From the NCBI GenBank assembly GCA_964369405.1, contig CAYJGB010000008.1:1-64000 (forward strand): a stretch of 64,000 nt of DNA, in the 5' to 3' direction. The notes under the pieces were generated by a model. It had not been told where the DNA came from and ran no database searches. It saw only the letters and a program-made list of their open reading frames with translations. Below, piece by piece: positions 42,655 through 51,819 of this stretch (the stretch's first letter is position 1; each line of letters begins with the position of its first letter). The DNA comes from CAYJFG01 sp964369405 (lineage in GTDB: Bacteria; Bacillota; Clostridia; Oscillospirales; Acutalibacteraceae). Position numbers and translations under genes: made by a program.

Positions 42655-45468
42655 ATGGTAAAAAGCACAAAGAGTTTAGTTGCGGTTACTCTAGTATTTA
42701 TGTTAATCATAGGTATGTTGAGTGTTGGCTCTATAGGAGCAGCTGCTACTACAACTGAAAATCAAACAACTAGCAGTACAATCGTTTACGGAGATGTAAC
42801 AGGTGATGGAAGAATAAGTCTTTCAGATTTATTAGAGATTAGAAAGTATACAGCACGTTTAGTTACTTTCTCTGATGCACAAATCGCGGCGGCTGATGTA
42901 TCAGCAGATGGAAGAATCAACATAAGTGATGCGTACTATATGTATGCATATATCGGAAGACAAATTTCTGAGTTCCCAGCAGACACAAAACCAACTGAAC
43001 CTCCAACAACAACACAACCAACTGAACCTCCAACAACAACACAACCAACAACATGTGCAGGTGCAACAGTTAATGGTGAAGATGCTTGCGTTGGTGACCA
43101 AGTTACTTTCACAGTAAAACTTAAAACTCCTACATTAGTAGCAGCGATTGATGCAAATGTAACTTACACAGGCAGTGTATTAAAATTTGCTCAATCAACA
43201 TTAGATGCTCCAAAATCAGAAATATTACCTATACTATCTAAAAATGGTTCTTCTGATTATAACTTTGAGCCAATAACAGGAGAAGATGCATTCTACTTTA
43301 ATGCAGCAGATGCTTCTAACTTATATTCATTTGTTGAAGATAATTCAGTATTAGTTACATTAACTTTTGATGTAATTGCTCAAGGAAATGCAAACATAGA
43401 CTTTAATATGACTCAAATAATTTCTGACAATATGGATTCACAAGGTATATTTGAGCCAATTACTGATTATGAAATAATTGAAGAAACAGTTGTTAAACAT
43501 AATCCAGTAGCACCAACAGACCCACAACCAACAGACCCACAACCAACAGACCCACAACCAACAGACCCACAACCAACAGTTCCAGCTCAAACTGCTACCG
43601 TTAACGGTAAAACAGCACAAGTTGGTGACACAGTAACTTACACTGCATACTTAGATACACCTGTTACATTAGCAGGTTTAAGTGCAAAAGTTAATTTTAC
43701 AGGTAGCGTGCTACAATATTCAAATGATTCATTACAAGCAAGTAATGCAACAATTGCTCCTATAGCAGGTGCATCAGGCTCATTTGTAAAAAACTTTTAC
43801 CCAACATCTGGCACAGGATTTTTATTTAATGCAGCAGATGCAGGTGGTTCAGGTTATAACTTTAATGGTAGCGATAAAGTTTTAGTAACATTAACATTTA
43901 ATGTTGTTGCTGCTGGAAATGCTACTATATCTCTAGATATGCAAGAAATTTATGGCACATCAGCTGGTTATCCTACAGTTACAGATTACGAAGTTAAGGA
44001 AGTTGTTACAGTTAACGGAAGTCCTGTTGAACCAACAGACCCACAACCAACAGTTCCAGGAAAAGCAACAGTTAACGGAAATGATGCTAACGTTGGTGAT
44101 AAAGTAACTTATACAGCATACTTAGATTCAGCTCAATTAGTTGGTGGTATAGATGCTAAAGTAACTTACACAAACGGCATATTAAAATATGATAGTGCTA
44201 CACTATCTGCAACAAACTCACAAATTTCACCAGTGCTTTCATCAAGCACTGGTCAGTATGTTTCTAACTTCTATCCAAGCAATGGAGAAAGTGCATTTTA
44301 TTTTAATGCAGTTAATTCAGAAGCAGGATATAATTTTAATGGCTCAAATAAAGTTTTAGTAACTTTAACTTTTGATGTTATATCAGCTGGAACAGCTAAT
44401 ATAGACACAATAGTAAACACAATATTAAGCACAGAAAAAGGTTCTAACGGAGCATTTACTCCAATTACAAATTATACATTAGTTGATTCAGTATCAATTA
44501 ACGGTTCTGTAGCACCAACTGACCCACCTACAACACCAACAACAGCACCTACAACACCTACTGTTCCAGGCTCAGTAGCAACTGTTAATGGTAAGACTGT
44601 AAATGTTGGCGACACAGTTACTTATACTGTAAACTTAAGCTCTAACCAAACTATTACAGGAATAGATGCTAAAGTTAACTATACTAACGGTATTTTAAAA
44701 ATATCTAATTCAACTTTAAATGCAAGTGCTGCTACATTATTCCCAACTATTAGTAGTGCAGACCCTGTTTACAATTTCACTCCAAATACTGGTGAATCAG
44801 CTGTATACTTTAACGTAGCTAATGTAGACGGATTTAACTTTACTAGTAATCCAGTTTTAGTAACATTAACTTTTGATGTTGTTGCTGCTGGCAATGCAAC
44901 AATCTCTAATACTATTAATCAATTAATTGGACCTAAAGATGCACAAGGTAATTTTACAGAAGCAACAGGTAATACTAGCGAAACTTTAACAGTTAATGGC
45001 GAAGTTCCTCCAGTAGAAAACAAAGCTATAATAAATGGTAAAGAAGTAGCAGTAGGCGAGCAAGTAGAATATACACTAACTTTAGATAGTGATAATGTTA
45101 TAGTAGGTATTGGTGGCTTTATTGAATATACAAGTGGTGTTTTAGCTGTTTCTGATACAAGCTTAAATGCAACTAATGCTCAATTATTCCCAGTTTTATC
45201 TCAACATGGTGCACTAAGCTACAACTTTAACCCAATTGCAGACCCTAAAAACAGAATGTACATTAGTTTTGCAGACGCAACACAAGGTTTTGACTTTACA
45301 GGCGGACAAGTAGTGGTTAAAGTAGTATTTGATGTTGTATCAGCAGGAACAGGAACAATAAGCGAAAATATTGACGAACTATTAAAATATCAACCAGTAG
45401 CTGGTCAATTAAACGAGCAACTACAACCAAGTGAATATACATTTATTGAAACTGTAAATGCTATCTAA
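42655..45468 (+). CDS. Secreted scaffoldin-like protein: dockerin plus five cohesin-like modules
   Basis: A 937-residue secreted protein. The signal peptide (1-31) is followed by a type-I dockerin-like pair of calcium loops, GDVTGDGRISLSDLLEIRK (46-64) and ADVSADGRINISDAYYMY (80-97). Pro/Thr linkers (TEPPTTTQP, TDPQP repeats, PTTPTTAPTTP) then separate five similar modules of about 140 residues, starting near 137, 312, 469, 636 and 795. Each opens with a VNG-(10)-VGD-VTYT strand, continues with VxYT-G-LK and N-FxPxxGE-A-YFNAA blocks, and ends LVTLTFDV--AG-A-I. That is the layout of cohesins, but the assignment is by shape and needs a profile search. There is no sortase motif or surface-layer domain. 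It is monocistronic. Confidence 0.75.
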   Translation: MVKSTKSLVAVTLVFMLIIGMLSVGSIGAAATTTENQTTSSTIVYGDVTGDGRISLSDLLEIRKYTARLVTFSDAQIAAADVSADGRINISDAYYMYAYIGRQISEFPADTKPTEPPTTTQPTEPPTTTQPTTCAGATVNGEDACVGDQVTFTVKLKTPTLVAAIDANVTYTGSVLKFAQSTLDAPKSEILPILSKNGSSDYNFEPITGEDAFYFNAADASNLYSFVEDNSVLVTLTFDVIAQGNANIDFNMTQIISDNMDSQGIFEPITDYEIIEETVVKHNPVAPTDPQPTDPQPTDPQPTDPQPTVPAQTATVNGKTAQVGDTVTYTAYLDTPVTLAGLSAKVNFTGSVLQYSNDSLQASNATIAPIAGASGSFVKNFYPTSGTGFLFNAADAGGSGYNFNGSDKVLVTLTFNVVAAGNATISLDMQEIYGTSAGYPTVTDYEVKEVVTVNGSPVEPTDPQPTVPGKATVNGNDANVGDKVTYTAYLDSAQLVGGIDAKVTYTNGILKYDSATLSATNSQISPVLSSSTGQYVSNFYPSNGESAFYFNAVNSEAGYNFNGSNKVLVTLTFDVISAGTANIDTIVNTILSTEKGSNGAFTPITNYTLVDSVSINGSVAPTDPPTTPTTAPTTPTVPGSVATVNGKTVNVGDTVTYTVNLSSNQTITGIDAKVNYTNGILKISNSTLNASAATLFPTISSADPVYNFTPNTGESAVYFNVANVDGFNFTSNPVLVTLTFDVVAAGNATISNTINQLIGPKDAQGNFTEATGNTSETLTVNGEVPPVENKAIINGKEVAVGEQVEYTLTLDSDNVIVGIGGFIEYTSGVLAVSDTSLNATNAQLFPVLSQHGALSYNFNPIADPKNRMYISFADATQGFDFTGGQVVVKVVFDVVSAGTGTISENIDELLKYQPVAGQLNEQLQPSEYTFIETVNAI

Positions 45469-45495
45469 TTTAAGAATAAAATATTAAAAATTTAA

Positions 45496-45537
45496 GACTA
45501 CTACAAATGAGATTTCTCATCTGGAGTAGTCTTTTTT
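45496..45537 (+). terminator. Terminator of the scaffoldin-like gene
   Basis: The hairpin GACTACTACAAATGAGA/TCTCATCTGGAGTAGTC is followed by TTTTTTAG. A second copy of the hairpin without the U-tract occurs at 45838-45873. Confidence 0.8.
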
Positions 45538-45599
45538 AGTTGGGTAATTTTCAAAAGTTAAAATTCATAGCCATTATAATCTTTAGAGTTTAAATTTGA

Positions 45600-45873
45600 A
45601 CGTATAATACCTTTACAGGCGCAAAACAAGGCTTTTGAGGTGCAAATCAACTACGTTGTAGTTTAGCATATAGTTGTTATTAATGGATTAATCAGCAGAA
45701 ACAAGGATAATAAGCAATAAGCAAAATATCAACTAGGTAGCTGGTCAATTAAACGAGAAACTACAACCCACAGTAAATATACATTTATTGAACTGTAAAT
45801 GCACTCTAAACTAAGAATAGTATATTAAAATATTAAAGACTACTATAAATGAGATTTCTCATCTGGAGTAGTC
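45600..45873 (+). pseudogene. Decayed tandem copy of the scaffoldin-like gene 3' end
   Basis: This stretch repeats, in order, the sequence of about 45290-45531: the last part of the fifth module (AGCTGGTCAATTAAACGAG, ATATACATTTATTGAA-CTGTAAATGC), the region after the stop (AGAATA-ATATTAAA) and the terminator hairpin (GAGATTTCTCATCTGGAGTAG). Multiple small insertions, deletions and stop codons break every frame. It is a relic of a tandem duplication or of a lost second gene copy. Confidence 0.8.
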
Positions 45874-46030
45874 AGCAGGGTAGGGTGATAGTTAAATTTA
45901 TACGTTTATCAATAAACTAAAATCTATTAGTACAAAAAGCTTTGACAGATAATATAATTGCAAATATACTACTATTATTAATATTTAAACAATTACGTGT
46001 TGAATTTCTAATCACTACGCAATACTTTCC
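45874..46030. other. Short AT-rich spacer
   Basis: About 160 bases between the pseudogene relic and the terminator of the minus-strand CpsD operon. Nothing recognisable was seen. Confidence 0.5.
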
Positions 46031-46089
46031 AAATAAAAAAGCTCTTTTTAAAATAGTAGCATTAAAATGCTAAGATTTAAAAAGAACTT
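46031..46089 (-). terminator. Terminator of the Wzz/CpsD operon
   Basis: AAGCTCTTTTTAAA pairs with TTTAAAAAGAACTT (one mismatch) and encloses an inner TAGCATT/AATGCTA hairpin. The minus strand continues TTTTTTATTTGG. Confidence 0.75.
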
Positions 46090-46104
46090 ATTATAAAATT
46101 TTAA

Positions 46105-46797
46105 TTAATAATCGTATTTATATACTCTTGAATATTTTGATTTTTTATTCATCTTAGTACCATTAACAATAACACCTAATATTTTGGCATCTGCTCTATT
46201 TAACAATTCGATTGTTCTATTATACTCTGGGTACGTAGACTCACCATCTTTAATTACTATAACTATACCATCGCTGTTTTTTAGTAAAACTAAAGCATCT
46301 GATACTAAATTAATTGGTGGAGTATCTAATATTATATAGTCATATTGTTTTTCCAGCTCGTCTAAAATGTTTTTCATATATTTACTTGCTAATAATTCTG
46401 ATGGATTTGGTGGAATTGCACCAGAACAAATTACATCTAAATTATTAGTTTTAGTTTTTCTTATAACCTCACTAAGTTCAACCTCTTTACTTATAACATT
46501 GGTAAGTCCTGGTACAGAACTTATCTCAAAATATCTATCTATTTTTGGTTTTCTAAGGTCACAGTCTATAATTAAAACTTTAGTTTCTACTTGTTGTGAA
46601 AAAGTAATAGCAAGATTAACAGAAGTTGTAGTTTTACCTTCTCCTTGTAATGAACTAGAAACGATTACTTTTTTACAGCCGTCTTTTATAATAGAAAACC
46701 CTATATTTGTTCTAGCTGTTTTATATGACTCTCTTAACTGAAAATTTAATGATGTTTTATCAAATTGTTTTTTATTTGAACTTAAATTTTTATTCAC
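46105..46797 (-). CDS. CpsD/CapB-family tyrosine autokinase
   Basis: A 230-residue bacterial tyrosine kinase controlling polysaccharide polymerisation and export. Walker A is SSLQGEGKTTTSVNL, Walker A' is LIIDCDLRKPK, Walker B is YIILDTPP, and a C-terminal Tyr cluster (YSRVYKYDY) is the autophosphorylation tail. It follows the Wzz-like activator gene by about 34 bases. The usual downstream glycosyltransferase, Wzx and Wzy genes are absent here. Confidence 0.92.
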   Translation of the reverse strand: MNKNLSSNKKQFDKTSLNFQLRESYKTARTNIGFSIIKDGCKKVIVSSSLQGEGKTTTSVNLAITFSQQVETKVLIIDCDLRKPKIDRYFEISSVPGLTNVISKEVELSEVIRKTKTNNLDVICSGAIPPNPSELLASKYMKNILDELEKQYDYIILDTPPINLVSDALVLLKNSDGIVIVIKDGESTYPEYNRTIELLNRADAKILGVIVNGTKMNKKSKYSRVYKYDY

Positions 46798-46831
46798 TAT
46801 TATTCTCCTTTTCTAGTGATATTTAATAGAA

Positions 46832-47509
46832 TTATAATTTGTTAGTTGTGTCAGGGATATAAGCTAAAATAGGCAACTTTAATTTATCTTCTAATTCATC
46901 TTCCGATTTGATAGAAATATCTTTAAACATCATAATCAAAGCAGATATTAAACCTAGTATAAATCCTATTACACCACCAACTAGAGTATTTAGAAGCGTG
47001 TTAGGCGATATAGGACCACTTGGTAATTGTGCGGAATCAATAATTTTAAGCTCAGCGTCTTGATTGTAATTTTCGATTGCTGCTGGAGCGGTTTTTTCAA
47101 CAGCGTCCGCAATTTTTTTACAATCTGCTGGACTTAAGGATACTACTGATGACTGAAAAATTTCTGTTTCGTCTAGCGCTGAAAAAGATATCATTGAAGA
47201 TAATTGTTTAGCAGTGTATATATTATCTATTTCGTCCGAAACTTTACTATAAAAATCGTTTGTATCTAGTACGCCTATATACGTGTTTACAAGTCTTTGT
47301 GCATACAATAGAGCATTTACTTCATCACCAGAAGAACCACTACCTTTGACTGTAGTATCTACACAAAATTTAGTAGTAGATTGATATTTGGTATCAATAA
47401 AAAATACAGTAAAAAAATATGAACCTACTGCAAACGCTATAACAAAACAAGCTAACATGATTATCCTTTTTCTAATAATTTTTATTATATCTGATAGATA
47501 TATCTCCAT
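46832..47509 (-). CDS. Wzz/CapA-type chain-length determinant
   Basis: A 225-residue membrane protein with helices at about 16-36 and 178-198, and an extracellular Wzz domain between (YLSDIIKIIRKRI at the start, PSGPISPNTLLNTLVGG before the second helix). In Firmicutes such CapA/YveK proteins bind and activate the separate tyrosine kinase encoded next door. The C-terminus (SEDELEDKLKLPILAYIPD) is the typical kinase-contact region. Confidence 0.9.
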   Translation of the reverse strand: MEIYLSDIIKIIRKRIIMLACFVIAFAVGSYFFTVFFIDTKYQSTTKFCVDTTVKGSGSSGDEVNALLYAQRLVNTYIGVLDTNDFYSKVSDEIDNIYTAKQLSSMISFSALDETEIFQSSVVSLSPADCKKIADAVEKTAPAAIENYNQDAELKIIDSAQLPSGPISPNTLLNTLVGGVIGFILGLISALIMMFKDISIKSEDELEDKLKLPILAYIPDTTNKL

Positions 47510-47688
47510 TAAACCCCATCCTATTCTTTAATTACATTTATGACAACGTATAGTCACTCTTAACTATTATAATACACTTATACTGCTTTAGTCAATTAAA
47601 AAATACATTTTATTTATTTTTTTGATAAAGACAGCTACACAGAAGTAGAAATAATTAGCAGTTTGATTGTTTATTTGAAAGATTGTAC

Positions 47689-48861
47689 TTATTGATTCCT
47701 TTTTTTTGCAGAGTCTATTGATTTCTTAACTTTTTTTAGATGATTAATATTTTTTTGTCTTTTAATTAAATATATGTTTATTCGTTCTCCCCACCAAACA
47801 AAATAATAAAAAGGAACTAAATATGGCTTAGTTAATGCAGTATAGTATAGTTTTTTTATTCGTTTTACTGGCGGGAATAGCCATCTAAGAGTATAGTGAA
47901 ATAAATTTATTTTTTTATAGTTGGAATTAATAATTGCGTTTTGAAGTGTTCCGTATGATCTATTATTAATTATACAATTTGAAAATTCATCATTACAAAG
48001 ACCTTCACCATTTATACTAAACCACTTATAAGATAAATCAACTATAGTTCTATTTATATTAGTGTATCCAAAAACTTCAATTTGTTTATTCAATTTTGAA
48101 ATTTTTTCTGCATTAAATTTACTTATATATTTTTTATTTAAAATATAAAAATCAGTTAGCATTTTTATACTTATACCACCTATTTCATAGTGCTTTACAC
48201 AATGCTCAAGTATGTGTAAGTATAAATCTTCTATTTTCATTTTGTATGAATAATTATAGTTATCAGAGTTAATTAAATTGTCAATAACAGTGTTGTTTAA
48301 ATATTCGAAAATATCTTTGTTTTGTGAAACTGTTATAAGGTTATGTAATTCGAGTATCATAACCGGTTCTTTTATGTATTCACTGTTATAAGAATTTGTG
48401 TTTTTTAATTTGTAATCATTATCTTTTAAATAATTTTTTACTTTTTTTATGCCGTCTTTTTCTACCCAAATATCTATATCACCCATGACTCTTATGTCAG
48501 TTCTTGGGAAAATATATTTTAATACACTACCTTTAAGTGGTAGATTTTTAATTTTATTTTTTTCACAAAATTCAATAATGCTTTTTAATTCAAATTGCTG
48601 ATTTATGTCTTTAAATAGATTTTTATTGTAATTATCTTCAAACTTTTTTATTGTTTCATTAGATATTTCACTTCTATTACTAGAACTTAGTAAAACATTA
48701 TATATCACAGATGCAAACATAGTTTCCTCAGCTATTTTATACAAATAATCAAAATCTATATCAAAAAAATAAGTTTCAGCTTTTTTTTCATTTATTGCAC
48801 AATTCACTAAATATATTAAAAATTTATAGTGATTAAAATTTTTAGAATTCATTTCACCCAA
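47689..48861 (-). CDS. Nucleotidyltransferase-family protein (NTP_transf_5 type)
   Basis: A 390-residue protein whose middle matches the uncharacterised nucleotidyltransferase family often found in capsule and exopolysaccharide loci. LPLKGSVLKY (107-116) precedes the metal-binding MGDIDIWV (Asp128, Asp130). The rest is rich in Asn, Lys and Ile. The chosen start, TTG, has GGGG 8 bases ahead; an ATG three codons later is possible. It lies 179 bases upstream of the Wzz/CpsD pair in the same direction. Its position suggests a part in surface glycan assembly, though the substrate is unknown. Confidence 0.75.
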   Translation of the reverse strand: MGEMNSKNFNHYKFLIYLVNCAINEKKAETYFFDIDFDYLYKIAEETMFASVIYNVLLSSSNRSEISNETIKKFEDNYNKNLFKDINQQFELKSIIEFCEKNKIKNLPLKGSVLKYIFPRTDIRVMGDIDIWVEKDGIKKVKNYLKDNDYKLKNTNSYNSEYIKEPVMILELHNLITVSQNKDIFEYLNNTVIDNLINSDNYNYSYKMKIEDLYLHILEHCVKHYEIGGISIKMLTDFYILNKKYISKFNAEKISKLNKQIEVFGYTNINRTIVDLSYKWFSINGEGLCNDEFSNCIINNRSYGTLQNAIINSNYKKINLFHYTLRWLFPPVKRIKKLYYTALTKPYLVPFYYFVWWGERINIYLIKRQKNINHLKKVKKSIDSAKKRNQ

Positions 48862-48962
48862 TTTAGCTAACCCCGTTTTCTGTACAATTTAATATTTATT
48901 CGCAAAACCATATATAACATCTATTATATTAATAACTAATGATTTATATAAATGTGTTTATT

Positions 48963-50171
48963 TTATCTATTATTTATTATTTCTTTTGTATCTCTTGCTA
49001 TTACAAGCTCTTCGTTTGTTGGTATAACATATACTTTTATTTTACTATCTTCTGTTGATATCATACCATCTTTGCCTAATCTTGTTTCAGCATTTTTAAC
49101 ACTATCAAACTTAACGCCTAAAAATTCTAAATTTTTACAAATTGCTTCTCTGTGTTTATATTGATTTTCTCCAAGTCCTGCTGTAAATACAATTGCATCA
49201 CAACCACCTAAAGCTACATAATAACTTCCAATAAATTTAGTTATTTCATAACGTAGTATTTTATGTGCTAGTATAGCTCTTTCATTGCCTGCTTCAGCTG
49301 CCTTTGAAACATCTCTGTCATCGCTAGAAACACCAGATACACCTAATAGACCAGATTTTTTATTTAGAATATCGCTCATTTCAGTTGGCGATAAATTTTC
49401 TGCATTTTCTAAAAATGTAACTACAGATGGGTCTAATGTACCTGTTCGAGTACCCATCATAAAACCGTCTAAAGGAGTAAGCCCCATACTAGTATCTATA
49501 ACCTTACCACCATCAATAGCAGCGATTGATGAACCGTTACCTAAGTGGCAAGTAATTATTTTTAAATCTTTAATATCTTTTAGCATAACTCTTGCACATT
49601 TATCACTTACATATTTATGCGAAGTTCCATGGAATCCATAACGACGAATTTGATATTTTTCATAGTATTCATATGGAATAGGGTAGATGTAAGCTTCTTC
49701 TGGCATAGTTGAATGGAAAGCAGTATCAAATACAGCGACTTGTGATATTTCTTTACCAAACACATCGGTACAGGCTTTTATTGCTTGTGCGTGTGCCTTG
49801 TTATGTAAAGGTGCAAGTGGTATTAAATCTTCTATAACTTTTAAAACTTCATCATCTATAATTACACTTTTACTGAATTTAGAACCACCTTGTACAACTC
49901 TATGTCCAATAGCCACAACTTCGTTTAAATTTGTAATTACGCCCACTTCACTATCTGTTAACATATCTTTTACAGTCATAAATGCATCTGTATGGTCTTT
50001 CATATCAGTTTTAATTTCTCTATTCCTATTATCAAAAGTTTTATGACTTATTACACTATCTGCGATACCTATTCTTTCACAATTACCCTTTGCTAAGACT
50101 TTTTCATCAGTCATATCGAATAATTGATATTTTAGTGATGAACTGCCTGCATTGATAACTAAAATTTTCAT
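48963..50171 (-). CDS. ackA: Acetate kinase
   Basis: The 402-residue enzyme forms ATP and acetate from acetyl phosphate. NAGSSSLKYQLF (residues 6-17), VFDTAFHSTMP, RRYGFHGTSHKYV and the GTRTGTLDPS motif are all intact, and the length is normal. It is the final step of acetate fermentation. The phosphotransacetylase gene is not adjacent. It stands alone on the minus strand and diverges from tmcAL, which uses acetate in tRNA modification. Confidence 0.96.
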   Translation of the reverse strand: MKILVINAGSSSLKYQLFDMTDEKVLAKGNCERIGIADSVISHKTFDNRNREIKTDMKDHTDAFMTVKDMLTDSEVGVITNLNEVVAIGHRVVQGGSKFSKSVIIDDEVLKVIEDLIPLAPLHNKAHAQAIKACTDVFGKEISQVAVFDTAFHSTMPEEAYIYPIPYEYYEKYQIRRYGFHGTSHKYVSDKCARVMLKDIKDLKIITCHLGNGSSIAAIDGGKVIDTSMGLTPLDGFMMGTRTGTLDPSVVTFLENAENLSPTEMSDILNKKSGLLGVSGVSSDDRDVSKAAEAGNERAILAHKILRYEITKFIGSYYVALGGCDAIVFTAGLGENQYKHREAICKNLEFLGVKFDSVKNAETRLGKDGMISTEDSKIKVYVIPTNEELVIARDTKEIINNR

Positions 50172-50300
50172 TTATATTTCTCCTTTTAATATTGATTTAT
50201 CCTAACAAAATCCTTATAATATTATATAATAGTACAAACTGAAGATAAATTCAAGTATTTTACATAGATTTTATAAATTTTATAACAAAGGTAGTATAAT

Positions 50301-51488
50301 ATGGGCAATTACGCAATAATTTCGGAATTTAATCCTTTTCATAATGGACACAAGCTATTAATTGATGAGGCTAAGAATAGAGGGGCTAAGAGCATTACTT
50401 CGATAATGAGTGGTAGTTTTGTGCAGCGTGGTCAACCAGCGTTGTTTTCAAAATTTGCTAGAACGAAATGTGCATTACAAAATGGAGTTGATTTAGTAAT
50501 TGAATTGCCTGTTATATATGCAAATTCAAGTGCTAATATATTTGCGTATGGAGGCATAGAAATAGCTAATAGATTAAGTATCATAGATAAAATAATCTTT
50601 GGTAGTGAGTGTGGATATGTTAATAAATTATATCAAACTGTTGACATACTTAATAGTGATGAATTTAGTATGATGATAAAAAAAGAATTGAAACTAGGAA
50701 AGAGTTATGCTAGAGCATGTAATGATGCTATGGATAAGATATCCATAGAAAGTGGAGAGATATTAAAAACAGCAAATAATACATTAGCTATTGAGTATAT
50801 AAAGGCACTTATAAAGACTAATAGCAAAATAACAGCCGAAACGATAAAAAGACAATATACTATGCACGATACAAAAGAAATAAATAATGATGTAGCGAGT
50901 GCGTCGCATATAAGAGAGTTGATTTGCAGTAGTGATGATTACCAAAAATTATTACCAACTAAAAATATAAGTGTAATAGAAGAAGAGATATGTAATGGTA
51001 GAGTGACAAATTATGATAGTGTAGAAAAAACATTGTATTATAAATTGGTAAGTATGACGTTAGATGATATAAAGAACTTACCAGATGTATCAGAAGGGCT
51101 AGAGAATAGGCTGTATAAGGCTATAAGAGCATATAACACAATAGATGATATAATAGAGTATGTTAAAACAAAAAGGTATACACGTGCACGTATAAGGCGA
51201 ATACTGATGAGTGCATACTTAGGAATAGAAAAAGAAATGCTAACAAGAGAGATATCTTATATTAGGGTGTTAGGGTTTAATCAAAAAGGACAAGAGTTGT
51301 TAAAAGAGATAAAGAATAATACAGAGATACCAATAATAACTAAAGTGAGCAATAGCAAAAATAACTTGACAAGTAATAATCTAAAATTATTGGAATTAGA
51401 TATTTTAGCAAATGATTTACAAGCTATAAATTTTAAAGTTGCTGCAAAATGTGGAGAAGATTATTATACTAGTCATATTAGGTTATAA
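50301..51488 (+). CDS. tmcAL: tRNA(Met) cytidine acetate ligase
   Basis: A 395-residue protein of the YlbM/TmcAL family. In Bacillus subtilis this enzyme makes N4-acetylcytidine at the wobble position of elongator tRNA-Met from acetate and ATP. The nucleotidyltransferase fold starts with ISEFNPFHNGHKLLIDEA (8-25, HxGH-like motif). GSFVQRGQPALFSKFAR and LPVIYANSSANIFAYG follow. Length is typical. AAAGG is the ribosome site. It is divergent from ackA. Confidence 0.94.
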   Translation: MGNYAIISEFNPFHNGHKLLIDEAKNRGAKSITSIMSGSFVQRGQPALFSKFARTKCALQNGVDLVIELPVIYANSSANIFAYGGIEIANRLSIIDKIIFGSECGYVNKLYQTVDILNSDEFSMMIKKELKLGKSYARACNDAMDKISIESGEILKTANNTLAIEYIKALIKTNSKITAETIKRQYTMHDTKEINNDVASASHIRELICSSDDYQKLLPTKNISVIEEEICNGRVTNYDSVEKTLYYKLVSMTLDDIKNLPDVSEGLENRLYKAIRAYNTIDDIIEYVKTKRYTRARIRRILMSAYLGIEKEMLTREISYIRVLGFNQKGQELLKEIKNNTEIPIITKVSNSKNNLTSNNLKLLELDILANDLQAINFKVAAKCGEDYYTSHIRL

Positions 51489-51612
51489 GGGAGATATAGC
51501 ATATGAATTTTTATTAGTCTCGCTTAGCCGTCTTAAATTTTGAATTGCTGTTTTAAATTTAATAGGAATATGACAATTCAACAGATAAATCCACACAAAT
51601 AGACTACGAAAA

Positions 51613-51644
51613 AACCGTTAACTCAAGTTTATGAGTTAACGGTT
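51613..51644 (-). terminator. Terminator of the amylase/peptide unit
   Basis: AACCGTTAACTCA pairs with TGAGTTAACGGTT around a 6-base loop. Only the minus strand has a U-tract (TTTTTTCG), so it closes the minus-strand transcript that includes the amylase and the 41-residue peptide. Confidence 0.85.
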
Positions 51645-51679
51645 AAGTTGTGTCAATTAATAAAATTAATATATAATAC

Positions 51680-51805
51680 TTAGAATATAATTACATCATC
51701 ATCAGTATCAAGTACTACATCTGGGTTAGATGCTGTTAAGATTTTCTCGATTTGTGTAAATTTTAATAATTTAAATTCTGGTTCAATAAAATCTTTCTTT
51801 AACAT
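51680..51805 (-). CDS. 41-residue acidic-tailed peptide downstream of amylase
   Basis: A short reading frame with a strong ribosome site (AAAGGAGAT, 7 bases before ATG) begins 14 bases after the amylase stop codon and ends before the shared terminator. The peptide starts MLKKDFIEPEFKLLKF and ends VVLDTDDDVIIF. A basic N-terminus, a FxEPEFKLL helix and an Asp-rich tail can be seen. There is no signal peptide, no membrane helix and no Cys. The FxxPxxxLL start is reminiscent of short clostridial peptides and of leader peptides of modified peptides, but no modification enzyme is nearby. It is probably real and co-transcribed with the amylase; function unknown. Confidence 0.65.
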   Translation of the reverse strand: MLKKDFIEPEFKLLKFTQIEKILTASNPDVVLDTDDDVIIF

Positions 51806-51819
51806 TTTACATATCTCCT

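Noticed and set aside
43510..43575. Direct repeats CCAACAGACCCACAA as a possible CRISPR or satellite
   Set aside because: They are in-frame Thr-Asp-Pro-Gln-Pro linker codons of the scaffoldin-like protein; no spacers are present.
46367..46741. 124-codon plus-strand frame over the CpsD gene
   Set aside because: It is an antisense shadow of a well-supported kinase gene, with no ribosome site.
51680..51805. Peptide as a lasso-peptide precursor (FxxP motif)
   Set aside because: The lasso leader normally has YxxPxLxxxG with a Thr before the core, and no B/C maturation genes are near; only the coding status is retained.
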